A stretch of 30,940 nucleotides of DNA from DASSKW01 sp035690065 (GCA_035690065.1 DASSKW010000092.1:1-30940); one strand, 5' to 3'; positions 1-7,852 are shown, counted from the stretch's first letter. A program made the numbers and translations. The notes: a model not told the origin generated them from the sequence alone.

Positions 1-51
1 GCGGAAGGATACCGCGAACCACCGGGGGCGTCCAATAATTGGCGGCTGTCT

Positions 52-1419
52 TTACTTGCGCGGGTCCGGGGGCCGGGGCTGGCCGTCCATATATGCCGCC
101 ACGTCCCAGGCTTCCTGCAACGTGAGCTGCCGACCACGTCCGTAAGGCATGTTGGCATGGATGAAGGCAGCGGCCATCCGTATGTTACTCATGCCTGCCC
201 CCGCGTTGTACGAGCGTGGCCCCCACAGAGGCGGGAAAACCTGTGCATGGCGCACGTTGCGGCCTTCGCCATTGTCGGCATGGCATATTGCACAGTTGGC
301 TGCATATACCTTGGCGCCGCGTTCTACGCTGGCCTTTTCAGGTGGATCAGGCAGCTTTGGATATCCGGCACCCTTGGGTGTGATGCCGACCGGCAGTCCG
401 GTCGCCAGCCAATGGAAATACGCGACCAGCGCTTTCATCCCGGCACTGTCCGCGGCGGGAGGTTTGCCGTTCATGCTGTAACGGAAACAGCCTTGGATGC
501 GTTCCTCAAGCGTGTTTACCTTGTGGTTCTTGCTGCGGTATTTCGGATACGCGACATACGCCGCCCACATCGGCGCGGAGCCTGCCTGCCGGCCCAGATC
601 CACATGACAATTTACGCAGTTCAAATCGTTGCCGACGTAGTCGCTCGCGAGTGCGCGAGTATGTTTGAACAACTGCAGCCCCTGCCAGATGGCATCGCCA
701 TCGGGACCGGTCGGGATAGCGCTCAGTGGCGGCGGCGTGAAGGCAGCAGGTGACTGTGCGACCGGATGATAGTCGACGTCGAATACAGGGCGCGTGACGA
801 CGGGCTGTTCACCCGCTTTCAACGAACCGATATATGCAGCGACTGCCTGGATATCGTCAGCGGAAAGTCCGCGGCTGACTTTCTGCATCGTCGCCGCCGC
901 AAGATTGGAATCATCACTTGTTTTCAGCCGCTGCAGTGCGGCCCCCAGATATTGCACGGGTTGCCCGGCAAGTCCGGGTATCTGTGGTGCAACCCCGCCC
1001 AGATCCGGGGCGTGACAACTCGCGCATGCCGGAACGCCGTGCGCCCAATCACCCAGCGTGACCAGTTCGCGGCCGAGTGCCAATTCCGTGACGGTCAGTT
1101 TGGCGGAAGTCTGTGGCACGAACGCAACTTGCAAGCTGCTGAAATAGGTGGCGAGCGAGTGCATGTCGCCCGCGGTGAGCTGCCCGGCGATGGCCGCCAT
1201 CACCGAATTCTTGCGCGCGCCATTGCTAAAATTTTCCAGCTGCCGGTAGAGGTAATCTGCCGGCTGCCCGGCAAGCCGCGGATACAGGCCATCGCTACCC
1301 TGGCCTTGCGATCCATGACAGGCGCTGCAGAGGTTTGCTTTCGCCGGAAGTGAGGCGGCCTGCGCGCCCAAGGATATGCATGCAATGAGCGCGATCAGCA
1401 AGCCTGCAACTCGCAACAT
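52..1419 (-). CDS. Tetraheme c-type cytochrome, TsdB-TsdA fusion-like (thiosulfate dehydrogenase / tetrathionate reductase family)
   Basis: Exported cytochrome of 455 residues with four CXXCH heme sites at about 31-35, 132-136, 268-272 and 376-380. A signal peptide ends near the AQAA-S stretch. The first half (about 25-205) has two cytochrome c4-like domains with candidate axial Met74 and Met178. The second half (about 230-455) resembles TsdA: heme site CVNCH, a Trp/Tyr-rich stretch, then ERIQGCFRYSMNG, whose Cys311 matches the unusual Cys heme ligand of the TsdA active site. A fourth heme and an NMPYG motif (Met424, candidate ligand) follow. Natural TsdB-TsdA fusions are known. I chose the ATG at 1419 because a GAGGA lies 8 bases upstream; the ATG at 1434, which overlaps the preceding stop as ATGA, has no visible ribosome site. 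It is last in a three-gene operon. Family assignment is fairly sure; the substrate (thiosulfate, tetrathionate or other) is inferred. Confidence 0.8.
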   Translation of the reverse strand: MLRVAGLLIALIACISLGAQAASLPAKANLCSACHGSQGQGSDGLYPRLAGQPADYLYRQLENFSNGARKNSVMAAIAGQLTAGDMHSLATYFSSLQVAFVPQTSAKLTVTELALGRELVTLGDWAHGVPACASCHAPDLGGVAPQIPGLAGQPVQYLGAALQRLKTSDDSNLAAATMQKVSRGLSADDIQAVAAYIGSLKAGEQPVVTRPVFDVDYHPVAQSPAAFTPPPLSAIPTGPDGDAIWQGLQLFKHTRALASDYVGNDLNCVNCHVDLGRQAGSAPMWAAYVAYPKYRSKNHKVNTLEERIQGCFRYSMNGKPPAADSAGMKALVAYFHWLATGLPVGITPKGAGYPKLPDPPEKASVERGAKVYAANCAICHADNGEGRNVRHAQVFPPLWGPRSYNAGAGMSNIRMAAAFIHANMPYGRGRQLTLQEAWDVAAYMDGQPRPPDPRK

Positions 1420-1430
1420 GTCCCGTTTCC

Positions 1431-2390
1431 TCATGGCGCGGGGGGTTCAAACCCGTAATGTCGGTAGACTGCCTGTCCCGCCGGGCTCAACAGAAACTTC
1501 ATGAACGTGTCCGCTGCTTTTGCGTGTGGCGCATCTTTCATACGACCCGCGGTGTACGTGACACTGATGTTCTGGGCGGTGGGGATCTCTATCAGATCTA
1601 TGGGGTTGTGGAGGATCTGGTGTTGAAAATACGCTTCGGTGTACCAGACCGGTGCGGCATCTGACTGTTTGCGCAGGATACGCAAGGGGGTCTGCCGATG
1701 GTGGATCTGCGTCAGATAAGTACTGCCATCCTTCACTTTAACGTCCATGATCTGGTGATCGAGTGCTTCGCCTCCGGCAATGCGATAGCTGGCTTCGATC
1801 GCCTTGGCGATGCCTTCCCACTTCGGGTTCGGCATGCTCACGCGCACATCGTCACGCCCCAGGTCCTTGAGCCTACTGACGTGTTTTGGATTGCCCTGGT
1901 ACACCATCAGCGCCAGGCGGTTGCGCGCATAGTCTTCACTATCGCTGAACCAGTGATGTTCGTTTTGTATTTGCGCAATACGTTTCGCGCCCGCCGTATA
2001 GATATCCGGTTTGAGCGCGATACGCAGGTTGCCCATCACCAGCGCGCCCTGTTCGATCTGCTGAGCCAGAATACCCGGCGGCAGAGTCTCGACGTAGATG
2101 CGCTGGTACTCAGGATGGGCTTGCTTGAAGGCTGCTACCAGATCATGCACTACCATGAACTGGTTACCGGCAAAGAACACCACCAGTTGCGGATCCGTGA
2201 CATCGCCGTGCAGGTCGGCAACGATGTCGATCTCCGGAATCGTGAAGTACTTGCCGTCCTGTGGCGGCGCGTTCCACGGTGGCAGGTAATCGTTGGCCGA
2301 TACCGCCCGGCCGGTTACTGACAACAGCAACACTGCTGTCAGTAACACCGGGCACAACGAGTGTCTAGGAAAATTGATCGAGAACATCAT
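1431..2390 (-). CDS. Periplasmic substrate-binding protein, ModA-like (type II PBP fold), orphan
   Basis: Protein of 319 residues with a cleavable signal peptide (hydrophobic core PVLLTAVLLLSV, cleavage near AVSA). The mature part has the features of extracellular solute-binding proteins of the molybdate/sulfate type: an early LVVFFAGNQF strand, a central YARNRLALMVYQGNP segment, MPNPKWEGI, and a C-terminal FLLSPAGQAVYRHYGF ending typical of the family. No permease or ATPase gene lies nearby, so it may deliver or sense a ligand for its operon partners rather than serve an ABC importer. It sits between the DsrE-like gene (9-bp gap) and the multiheme cytochrome gene (its stop lies 11 bases before the chosen start). 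Start: ATG at 2390; ATG at 2387 or TTG at 2396 are alternatives. The ligand is unknown; an oxyanion such as thiosulfate or tetrathionate is a guess from context. Confidence 0.75.
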   Translation of the reverse strand: MMFSINFPRHSLCPVLLTAVLLLSVTGRAVSANDYLPPWNAPPQDGKYFTIPEIDIVADLHGDVTDPQLVVFFAGNQFMVVHDLVAAFKQAHPEYQRIYVETLPPGILAQQIEQGALVMGNLRIALKPDIYTAGAKRIAQIQNEHHWFSDSEDYARNRLALMVYQGNPKHVSRLKDLGRDDVRVSMPNPKWEGIAKAIEASYRIAGGEALDHQIMDVKVKDGSTYLTQIHHRQTPLRILRKQSDAAPVWYTEAYFQHQILHNPIDLIEIPTAQNISVTYTAGRMKDAPHAKAADTFMKFLLSPAGQAVYRHYGFEPPAP

Positions 2391-2405
2391 TGACAATTCC
2401 GCTCA

Positions 2406-2963
2406 TCACATCGGAAATAATGCATAACCTTGTTGTTGCAACACGATGATGGTGGACAACGCAGACAACGCAATCTTGACGTCTGGATTGATCCATTTGT
2501 AATCGTATTTCATGCCCGCGACGGCCTGACCGCAGACCGCGAACTGTACACCGGCAGCTTTCAGTTCCTTGATGAGTTTCAAATCAGGGTTATCTGTCTT
2601 GAACTCTTTGCGGTAGTGGGCATTGTCGAGCGTCATCGGTACAGCACCACCGTGGATGATGACCACAAACTTGAGATGGTCGAGCGGTACGTGGGCGGAT
2701 GCGAATACGTTCACCGCACGGGCCACGTGTTCAAGCCCGCCATTCACCTGCTTCGGATCGTTTTCACCGCGGGTGATACTGAACACCGCCTTGTACGTGA
2801 CTTGGGGGTCCGGTTGGAAAGCGGCATCTGGCAGAGGATGCATCTCGCCCGCACTCTTGATGACCGGGTTCTGCCAGAACCCGTTGTCCGCTGCGAGTGC
2901 CGACGGCGCCATGAGTGCAGGTAGCAAAATCAGACCAAGGACCAGACTTGAATAGCGAAACAT
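2406..2963 (-). CDS. Exported DsrE-family protein
   Basis: Protein of 185 residues with a clear signal peptide (SLVLGLILLPALMAPSALA then ADN). The body matches the DsrE/DsrF-like fold: a VVIIHGGAVP strand-turn near 100-109, then KLIKELKAAGVQFAVCGQAVAG at about 129-150. It carries the family's conserved Cys at position 144, the only cysteine in the protein. DsrE-type proteins carry sulfur as persulfide on this cysteine or have related roles, usually in the cytoplasm; this one is predicted to act in the periplasm. The ATG at 2963 is chosen because AGGAG lies 7 bases upstream and the signal peptide begins there; an upstream in-frame ATG at 3038 would add 25 residues of no recognisable kind. It is the first gene of the leftward operon with the binding protein and the TsdA-like cytochrome. 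Confidence 0.82.
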   Translation of the reverse strand: MFRYSSLVLGLILLPALMAPSALAADNGFWQNPVIKSAGEMHPLPDAAFQPDPQVTYKAVFSITRGENDPKQVNGGLEHVARAVNVFASAHVPLDHLKFVVIIHGGAVPMTLDNAHYRKEFKTDNPDLKLIKELKAAGVQFAVCGQAVAGMKYDYKWINPDVKIALSALSTIIVLQQQGYALFPM

Positions 2964-3270
2964 GGGTATGCTCCTGTTGGTGGATACTGTGCCAGATGGG
3001 CCTGCCCGCAGGGGGTGGTAGCCGCCGGGTTCGAGCATCCCGGGGGCTCAATGAATGCAGGCAGGGTGACGTTCGCGGCCCATCACGATGCCCGCTCAGG
3101 CTGGATCGGCCGCGGGCGATGAGCCTGCACGACAAAGCCCGCTTTCAGACAAAATAGCACTTCCGCAGCATCCCGTCGCGGCGTTTCCCTGGGCCAGTGG
3201 CAGGCTATATAATGCCGTCCCTACCCGGCGCGCTGGCGCGCTGTAACCGAACGACCGACAGGGGCTCACC
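2964..3270. other. Divergent intergenic region, 307 bp
   Basis: No convincing gene. It separates the leftward DsrE/binding-protein/cytochrome operon from the rightward cytochrome c5-type gene and must hold both promoters. The rightward one has a consensus TATAAT. I found no convincing -35/-10 pair for the leftward operon. The middle is GC-rich with short inverted repeats (for example CAGGCT at 3097-3102 with AGCCTG at 3122-3127) that could be operators or chance. Confidence 0.5.
3184..3213 (+). promoter_or_regulatory. Candidate sigma-70 promoter of the cytochrome c5-type gene
   Basis: A perfect TATAAT at 3208-3213 lies about 58 bases before the GTG start. The best -35 match is only TTTCCC at 3184-3189, with an 18-base spacer. 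The -10 is strong and the -35 weak, which may mean activator dependence. Confidence 0.4.
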
Positions 3271-3795
3271 GTGGAACACGGGAAAAATCATAACGATCAG
3301 CGTTTCTTCGATTCCTTCCTGCTGGTAATGGGCGTGCTGGCTGCCATCGCCATCTGCGCTTACTGGATTGCGGATGCCATCGCAGAAGCTACGCCGGGCG
3401 CATACGACCGCGGTAGTGCGGTGCAGGAAAAGCTGATCGATCAGCGTCTGGCACCGGTCGGCGACGTACAGATCTCCGGTAACGCCGAGACCCAGATGGC
3501 GGTCGCCACACCCGCCGCGGTCAGCGGCCCGCCCAAGTCGGGCAAGCAGATCTGGGAAGGCACCTGTTCGGCCTGCCACAGCACCGGCGTACTCGGCGCT
3601 CCGAAGATCGGCAACAAGGCTGAATGGGGTCCGCGCCTGACCGAGGGCCTCAAGACCTTGGAACAACATGCGTTGCACGGTTACAAGAACATGCCGGCCA
3701 AGGGTAACAACCCGGCGCTGAGCGATGCCGAAGTGATCAAGGCCATGGAATACATGATCAGCCAGAGCGGTGGCGCGAAGCTCATCAAGCACTGA
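3271..3795 (+). CDS. Membrane-anchored cytochrome c5-type protein
   Basis: Monoheme cytochrome of 174 residues. An N-terminal transmembrane anchor (about 13-33, FDSFLLVMGVLAAIAICAYWI) is followed by a roughly 55-residue linker and a C-terminal cytochrome domain. The domain has CSACH at 99-103, the cytochrome c5-like run GAPKIGNKAEW and candidate axial Met141 in KNMPAKG. It probably faces the periplasm and relays electrons to terminal oxidases or other acceptors. The start is GTG at 3271, with AGGGG about 7 bases upstream. It is divergent from the multiheme cytochrome operon, so it could be that system's electron partner, but this is inference: similar c5 cytochromes are common housekeeping carriers. 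The gene ends just before a terminator-like hairpin. Confidence 0.85.
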   Translation: MEHGKNHNDQRFFDSFLLVMGVLAAIAICAYWIADAIAEATPGAYDRGSAVQEKLIDQRLAPVGDVQISGNAETQMAVATPAAVSGPPKSGKQIWEGTCSACHSTGVLGAPKIGNKAEWGPRLTEGLKTLEQHALHGYKNMPAKGNNPALSDAEVIKAMEYMISQSGGAKLIKH

Positions 3796-3820
3796 GTCGT
3801 CCCGCTCACCCGCAGATTCC

Positions 3821-3850
3821 GGAAGCCGCCTCAGGGCGGCTTCCGCATTT
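3821..3850 (+). terminator. Rho-independent terminator of the cytochrome c5-type gene
   Basis: A perfect 10-bp stem (GGAAGCCGCC at 3821-3830, GGCGGCTTCC at 3835-3844) with a TCAG loop is followed by GCATTTTC. The U-tract is short, so strength is uncertain. It lies between convergent genes. Confidence 0.6.
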
Positions 3851-5893
3851 TCATGACTCCGCCAACAGTCCGCGGATATGGTCGAGATACAGTCGGCCGT
3901 TTTGCTGGCGCTCGGCATCGGTCACCGGACGGGCAGTATCCGACCATTCGAGATCCATCTCCGGCAACTCCTGCAGAAACCGACTCGGTTCACAGTTCTT
4001 GTCTTCGCCGTACTTGCGGCGTTTGGCGGCAAAACTCAAGGTCAGGGTACGTTGCGCACGGGTGATGCCGACATAGGCCAACCGCCGTTCCTCGTCAACG
4101 TTCTCGCCTTCCATGCTGTTGCGATGCGGCAGCAGCTCTTCTTCGATGCCGACCAGGAACACGTGCGGAAACTCGAGGCCCTTGGCTGCGTGCAAGGTCA
4201 TCAGACTGACTGCATCGCTGGTGTCTTCATCCTGATTACGATCCAGCATGTCCATCAACGATAACCGCGCAAGAGTATCTGCCAGATTCCGTTCTTCACC
4301 CGGTTCGCTGGTTGGGCGCGACAACCAGCTGATAAAGTCGTCCACATTTTCCAGTTTCTTCTCCGCGGCCTTCGGGTCGCGGGCGTTATCCCGCAACCAG
4401 TCAGCGTAATGTGTGTACTCCATCAGTTCCTGCATCACAGCTCCGGCGGATTCATGCTCCGCATGTTCTGCGATGCGCGAGATCCAGTTACCGAATTCAT
4501 GTAACCGTCCAACCGCTTGAGCCGACAGATGTTCACTCAAGCCGGACTCAAAGCAGGCTGCAAACAGACTGATGCCGCGCTGGCCCGCATGGGCACCGAG
4601 TTTCTCCAGGGTAGCCGCCCCGATCTCACGACGTGGGATATTCACCACCCGCAGAAAGGCACTGTCATCGTCCGGATTCACCAGCAAGCGCAGGTATCCC
4701 ACCAGGTCCCGCACTTCGGCTCTATCAAAAAACGACGTGCCGCCAGAGAGACGGTACGGCACCCGCCGTTCGCGCAAGGCACGTTCGAACAGGCGTGATT
4801 GATGGTTGCTGCGATAAAGGATCGCGTAATCGCGATGATGCTGCTTGTTCTCCAACTGATGCTGGATGAGTCCCGCAATCACCCGTTCGACTTCCTGTTG
4901 CGCATCGCTGCAGGCCAGCACCCGGATCGGCGCACCTTCGCCGAGTTCGCTCCATAGCTTCTTCTCGAACACATGCGGGTTGTTGCTGATAAGCGCATTG
5001 GCGACGCGCAGGATACGGCGCGTAGAGCGGTAATTCTGTTCCAGCTTGATGGCCTTGAGCGCCGGAAAATCCTGTTTCAGCAGCGACAGATTTTCAGGTT
5101 GCGCCCCACGCCAGGAATAGATCGACTGATCGTCATCGCCCACCACGGTGAACGCCGCACGCGGACCGGTCAGTAACTTCAGCAGGCGATACTGGGCGGC
5201 ATTGGTATCCTGGTATTCATCCACCAGCAAATAGCGCAGGCGATCCTGCCAGACAGTACGCGCTTCAGGGAATTCTTCCAGCAACCGCACCGGCCGCACG
5301 ATGAGATCGTCGAAATCCATCGCATTGTAGGCTTTCAAGTGCCGTTCATACTCGGCATAGAGTTGTGCCGAACGCCGCGCGTGTGGATCGGATTCTTCTG
5401 CCAACACCTGTTCCGGCAAACGTAGTGCGCTTTTCCAGGCCGAGATCTGCCACTGTGCACGTTCCAGTACTTCGGCACGCTCCGCCTTGTCGAGTTTCAA
5501 CAGTTCACGCATCAATCCGAGGCTGTCTTCAGCATCGAACAGGGTGAAACCCCGCTTGTAACCGATACGCGCGTGTTCGTAGCGCAGCAGCTTGAGACCC
5601 AGGGTGTGGAAGGTGGAGACGGTGACCGCGCGCGCCTGTTCTGCATCCAGCAGTTTCGCCACGCGCTGTTTCATCTCGCGTGCCGCCTTGTTGGTGAAAG
5701 TCACGGCCGCGACATGTTCCGCTGCAATCCCGCAGTTACCGACCAGGTAGGCGATCTTCTGGGTGATGACGCGGGTCTTGCCGCTGCCGGCTCCCGCCAG
5801 CACCAGCAACGGCCCATCTATATGAGTCACTGCCAGACGTTGTGCGGGGTTCAGGGAATTGAGGGCGGTGGACGGGCGCGGCATGGACGCCAT
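3851..5893 (-). CDS. rep: ATP-dependent DNA helicase Rep (superfamily 1)
   Basis: Helicase of 680 residues. Visible superfamily 1A motifs in order: Q-motif region LNPAQRLAV (14-22), Walker A GAGSGKT (34-40), AVTFTNKAAREMK (Ia), LLVDEYQDTN (II), VVGDDDQSIYSWRGA (III), KLEQNYRST (IV), SLMTLHAAKGLEFPHVFLVG (V) and EERRLAYVGITRAQ (VI). Length and motif wording match E. coli Rep rather than UvrD or PcrA, for example NPHVFEKKLWSELG and PYRLSGGTSFFDRAEVRDL. Rep unwinds DNA 3' to 5' and clears proteins ahead of the replication fork. An ATG at 5884 (MPRPST) is an equally plausible start; neither has a good ribosome site. It is convergent with the cytochrome c5-type gene and follows comM in the same direction. 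Confidence 0.95.
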   Translation of the reverse strand: MASMPRPSTALNSLNPAQRLAVTHIDGPLLVLAGAGSGKTRVITQKIAYLVGNCGIAAEHVAAVTFTNKAAREMKQRVAKLLDAEQARAVTVSTFHTLGLKLLRYEHARIGYKRGFTLFDAEDSLGLMRELLKLDKAERAEVLERAQWQISAWKSALRLPEQVLAEESDPHARRSAQLYAEYERHLKAYNAMDFDDLIVRPVRLLEEFPEARTVWQDRLRYLLVDEYQDTNAAQYRLLKLLTGPRAAFTVVGDDDQSIYSWRGAQPENLSLLKQDFPALKAIKLEQNYRSTRRILRVANALISNNPHVFEKKLWSELGEGAPIRVLACSDAQQEVERVIAGLIQHQLENKQHHRDYAILYRSNHQSRLFERALRERRVPYRLSGGTSFFDRAEVRDLVGYLRLLVNPDDDSAFLRVVNIPRREIGAATLEKLGAHAGQRGISLFAACFESGLSEHLSAQAVGRLHEFGNWISRIAEHAEHESAGAVMQELMEYTHYADWLRDNARDPKAAEKKLENVDDFISWLSRPTSEPGEERNLADTLARLSLMDMLDRNQDEDTSDAVSLMTLHAAKGLEFPHVFLVGIEEELLPHRNSMEGENVDEERRLAYVGITRAQRTLTLSFAAKRRKYGEDKNCEPSRFLQELPEMDLEWSDTARPVTDAERQQNGRLYLDHIRGLLAES

Positions 5894-5941
5894 TGTAACG
5901 GCCCGGCAGTTCCTGAACAGACTTGCTTTTTCGTGACCGGA

Positions 5942-5959
5942 GCCTGACGAACGTCAGGC
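5942..5959. repeat. Perfect 8-bp inverted repeat overlapping the comM stop codon
   Basis: GCCTGACG and CGTCAGGC are separated by AA and cover the TGA stop of comM (5954-5956). No U-tract follows on either strand, so it is not a canonical intrinsic terminator. It may protect the mRNA 3' end or attenuate read-through into rep. Confidence 0.4.
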
Positions 5960-7459
5960 CGTGCTGCGATCCAGCACCCGGTAACCGATCGCTTCGGCGA
6001 TGTGCGCATCCGCGATCACCTCGCTGGCAGCAAGATCGGCGATGGTGCGTGAGACTTTCAATACCCGATGGTAACCGCGCGCCGACAAGCCCAGTTGCTC
6101 CATCGCGCGCTCCAGCAGACGGTGACTGCCATCGCTCAGTATGCAATGCCGGTTCACGTCGCGACTGGAAAGCCGTGCATTCGGCTTGCCGCTACGTTGC
6201 AACTGACGTTGGCGCGCAGCTACGACGCGTCGCGCCACCTGCCGGCTTGCTTCACCATCCGGTTCGCTGCCGGGTCGCAACACGTCATGCGCGAGGCGCG
6301 GGACTTCGACGTGCAGATCGATGCGGTCCAGCAACGGACCGGAGACCCGCGCGCGGTATCGCTGGATCTGGTCGCTGGTGCAATGACAGCGCCCGGAAGA
6401 ATCGCCGAGATAACCGCAAGGGCACGGATTCATGGCTGCGATCAACTGGAAGCGCGCCGGGAATTCCGCCTGACGGGCGGCACGCGAGACCACGATGCTG
6501 CCGCTCTCCAACGGCTCGCGCAGGACTTCCAAGGCGTGGCGATCGAACTCGGGAAGTTCGTCGAGAAACAGTACGCCGTGATGTGCGAGCGAGATCTCGC
6601 CCGGACGCGGATACGAGCCGCCACCCACCAGCGCGATACCGGAGGCGGTGTGATGCGGAGTGCGGACGCTGCGCCGCCGCCATTGCGCGGCATCGAAACC
6701 CCGCTCGCTGATCGAGGCGACCGCCGCTGATTCCAGCGCTTCTTCTTCATTCATCGGCGGCAGGATACCGGGCAGGCGTGAGGCCAGCATCGATTTGCCG
6801 GTACCGGGCGGGCCGATGAACAGTAATGAATGTCCGCCGGCGGCGGCGATCTCCAGGGCGCGTTTGGCCTGGTGCTGACCGCGCACTTCGCTCAGATCGT
6901 CGTAGCGCGGTTCATGATCTGTCAGTTCCGAGACATGCGGCATCAGGCGCTGCTGGCCCAGCAGATGCGCACACACATCCAGCAGATGGCGTGCGCCCAG
7001 GATCGTGGCATCCGAGACCAGCGCAGCTTCGTCGGCGTTGTCGGCGGGCACCAGCAAGGTTCGCCCCGCGGCACGGCTCTTGAGCGCGGCCGGTAACGCA
7101 CCACGCACCGGCCGCAATTCGCCGGATAACGACAACTCACCGAGAAATTCCAGATCGCGCAGTGTCTCCACCGGCAACTGTCCGGAGGCAGCCAGGATGC
7201 CGAGTGCGATGGGCAGATCGAAACGGCCACCTTCCTTGGGCAGATCGGCAGGCGCGAGGTTCACGGTGATCTTGCGCGCTGGAAAATCGAAACGTGAATT
7301 GATCAGCGCGCTGCGCACCCGGTCCTTGCTCTCGCGCACTGCCGCTTCCGGCAAACCCACGATGGCGAGCGCCGGCAAGCCGCTGGACATATGGACTTCG
7401 ACAGTAACCTCGGGGGCATCCACGCCCGCCTGGGCGCGGCTGTGAATTTTCGCAAGCAT
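5954..7459 (-). CDS. comM: ComM/YifB family AAA+ ATPase (Mg chelatase-like)
   Basis: Protein of 501 residues with the full YifB/ComM layout. An N-terminal Lon-protease-like ChlI domain (about 20-140, with VGLPEAAVRESKDRVRSAL and LAPADLPKEG) leads to the AAA+ core with Walker A GPPGTGKS (216-223) and Walker B VLFLDE (296-301). A cysteine cluster (346, 348, 358, 360; PCPCGY and CHC) and a C-terminal Mg-chelatase domain with LSARGYHRVLKVSRTIADL follow. In naturally competent bacteria ComM is a hexameric helicase that drives branch migration while incoming single-stranded DNA is integrated. Many non-competent bacteria keep it too, so competence cannot be concluded. It lies 48 bp downstream of ubiK, probably cotranscribed, with GGGAGG ahead of the ATG. 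Confidence 0.93.
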   Translation of the reverse strand: MLAKIHSRAQAGVDAPEVTVEVHMSSGLPALAIVGLPEAAVRESKDRVRSALINSRFDFPARKITVNLAPADLPKEGGRFDLPIALGILAASGQLPVETLRDLEFLGELSLSGELRPVRGALPAALKSRAAGRTLLVPADNADEAALVSDATILGARHLLDVCAHLLGQQRLMPHVSELTDHEPRYDDLSEVRGQHQAKRALEIAAAGGHSLLFIGPPGTGKSMLASRLPGILPPMNEEEALESAAVASISERGFDAAQWRRRSVRTPHHTASGIALVGGGSYPRPGEISLAHHGVLFLDELPEFDRHALEVLREPLESGSIVVSRAARQAEFPARFQLIAAMNPCPCGYLGDSSGRCHCTSDQIQRYRARVSGPLLDRIDLHVEVPRLAHDVLRPGSEPDGEASRQVARRVVAARQRQLQRSGKPNARLSSRDVNRHCILSDGSHRLLERAMEQLGLSARGYHRVLKVSRTIADLAASEVIADAHIAEAIGYRVLDRSTA

Positions 7460-7507
7460 TGGGCCCGACTTCCTCCCTGATCGGTTGTGCGGATTTCAAA
7501 GACCGGA

Positions 7508-7780
7508 TTATTTCTTGTTGGATTGATCCTGCGCCTGCAGCGCGGCTTCCAGTTCCTGAAGGCGGGCGGCCAGTTCCTCGAGCCGTTCGCGGGTGCGTGC
7601 CAGCACGGTCTGCTGTACGTCGAATTCCTCGCGCGTGACCAGGTCGAGCTTGCCCAAGGCGGCCTGCAATACGCCGCGGAAATTGCGTTCCGCTTCGGTT
7701 TTCAGATCCCGCAATCCGGCCGGCACCGCTTCCGCGAGTTTCTTCGCCAGATCGTCGAGCATCTTTGGATCCAGTGCCAT
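7508..7780 (-). CDS. ubiK: Ubiquinone biosynthesis accessory factor UbiK (YqiC/BMFP family)
   Basis: Small protein of 90 residues. The N-terminal half (MALDPKMLDDLAKKLAEA) is an amphipathic helix of the kind that contacts membranes. The centre has the family signature LDLVTREEFDVQQTVLARTRE, and the C-terminal 45 residues form a heptad-rich coiled coil that supports trimerisation. UbiK helps the soluble Ubi complex, partnering UbiJ, in aerobic ubiquinone synthesis. The ATG at 7780 is chosen over the one at 7798 because it aligns with the E. coli start (MIDPKK), has a GGGG upstream, and the predicted transcription start lies only a few bases before 7798. It probably forms an operon with comM. 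Confidence 0.9.
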   Translation of the reverse strand: MALDPKMLDDLAKKLAEAVPAGLRDLKTEAERNFRGVLQAALGKLDLVTREEFDVQQTVLARTRERLEELAARLQELEAALQAQDQSNKK

Positions 7781-7810
7781 CGCTGCCGCCCCACGCATTG
7801 AACGGGCACC

Positions 7811-7839
7811 AGTATATAGGTCATGCGGCAGTATCCCAA
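7811..7839 (-). promoter_or_regulatory. Candidate sigma-70 promoter of ubiK-comM
   Basis: On the minus strand, TTGGGA (7834-7839) and TATACT (7811-7816) are spaced by exactly 17 bases. Transcription would start near 7804, about 24 bases before the chosen ubiK ATG. Confidence 0.5.
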
Positions 7840-7843
7840 CCGG

Positions 7844-7852
7844 TGCTAGACT
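7844..7852 (+). promoter_or_regulatory. Candidate extended -10 element for the PII gene
   Basis: TGC-TAGACT at 7844-7852 resembles an extended -10. No good -35 is visible, and I see no sigma-54 site (TGGCAC-N5-TTGC) as would be expected of a strictly NtrC-controlled glnK promoter. Confidence 0.3.

Noticed and set aside
157..1353. Plus-strand open frames of 198 and 195 codons opposite the multiheme cytochrome
   Set aside because: The minus strand encodes four heme-binding motifs and a signal peptide in frame; the plus-strand translations have no features.
2985..2996. TGGCAC-like start of a possible sigma-54 promoter upstream of the DsrE-like gene on the minus strand
   Set aside because: The -12 GC element is missing at the required spacing.
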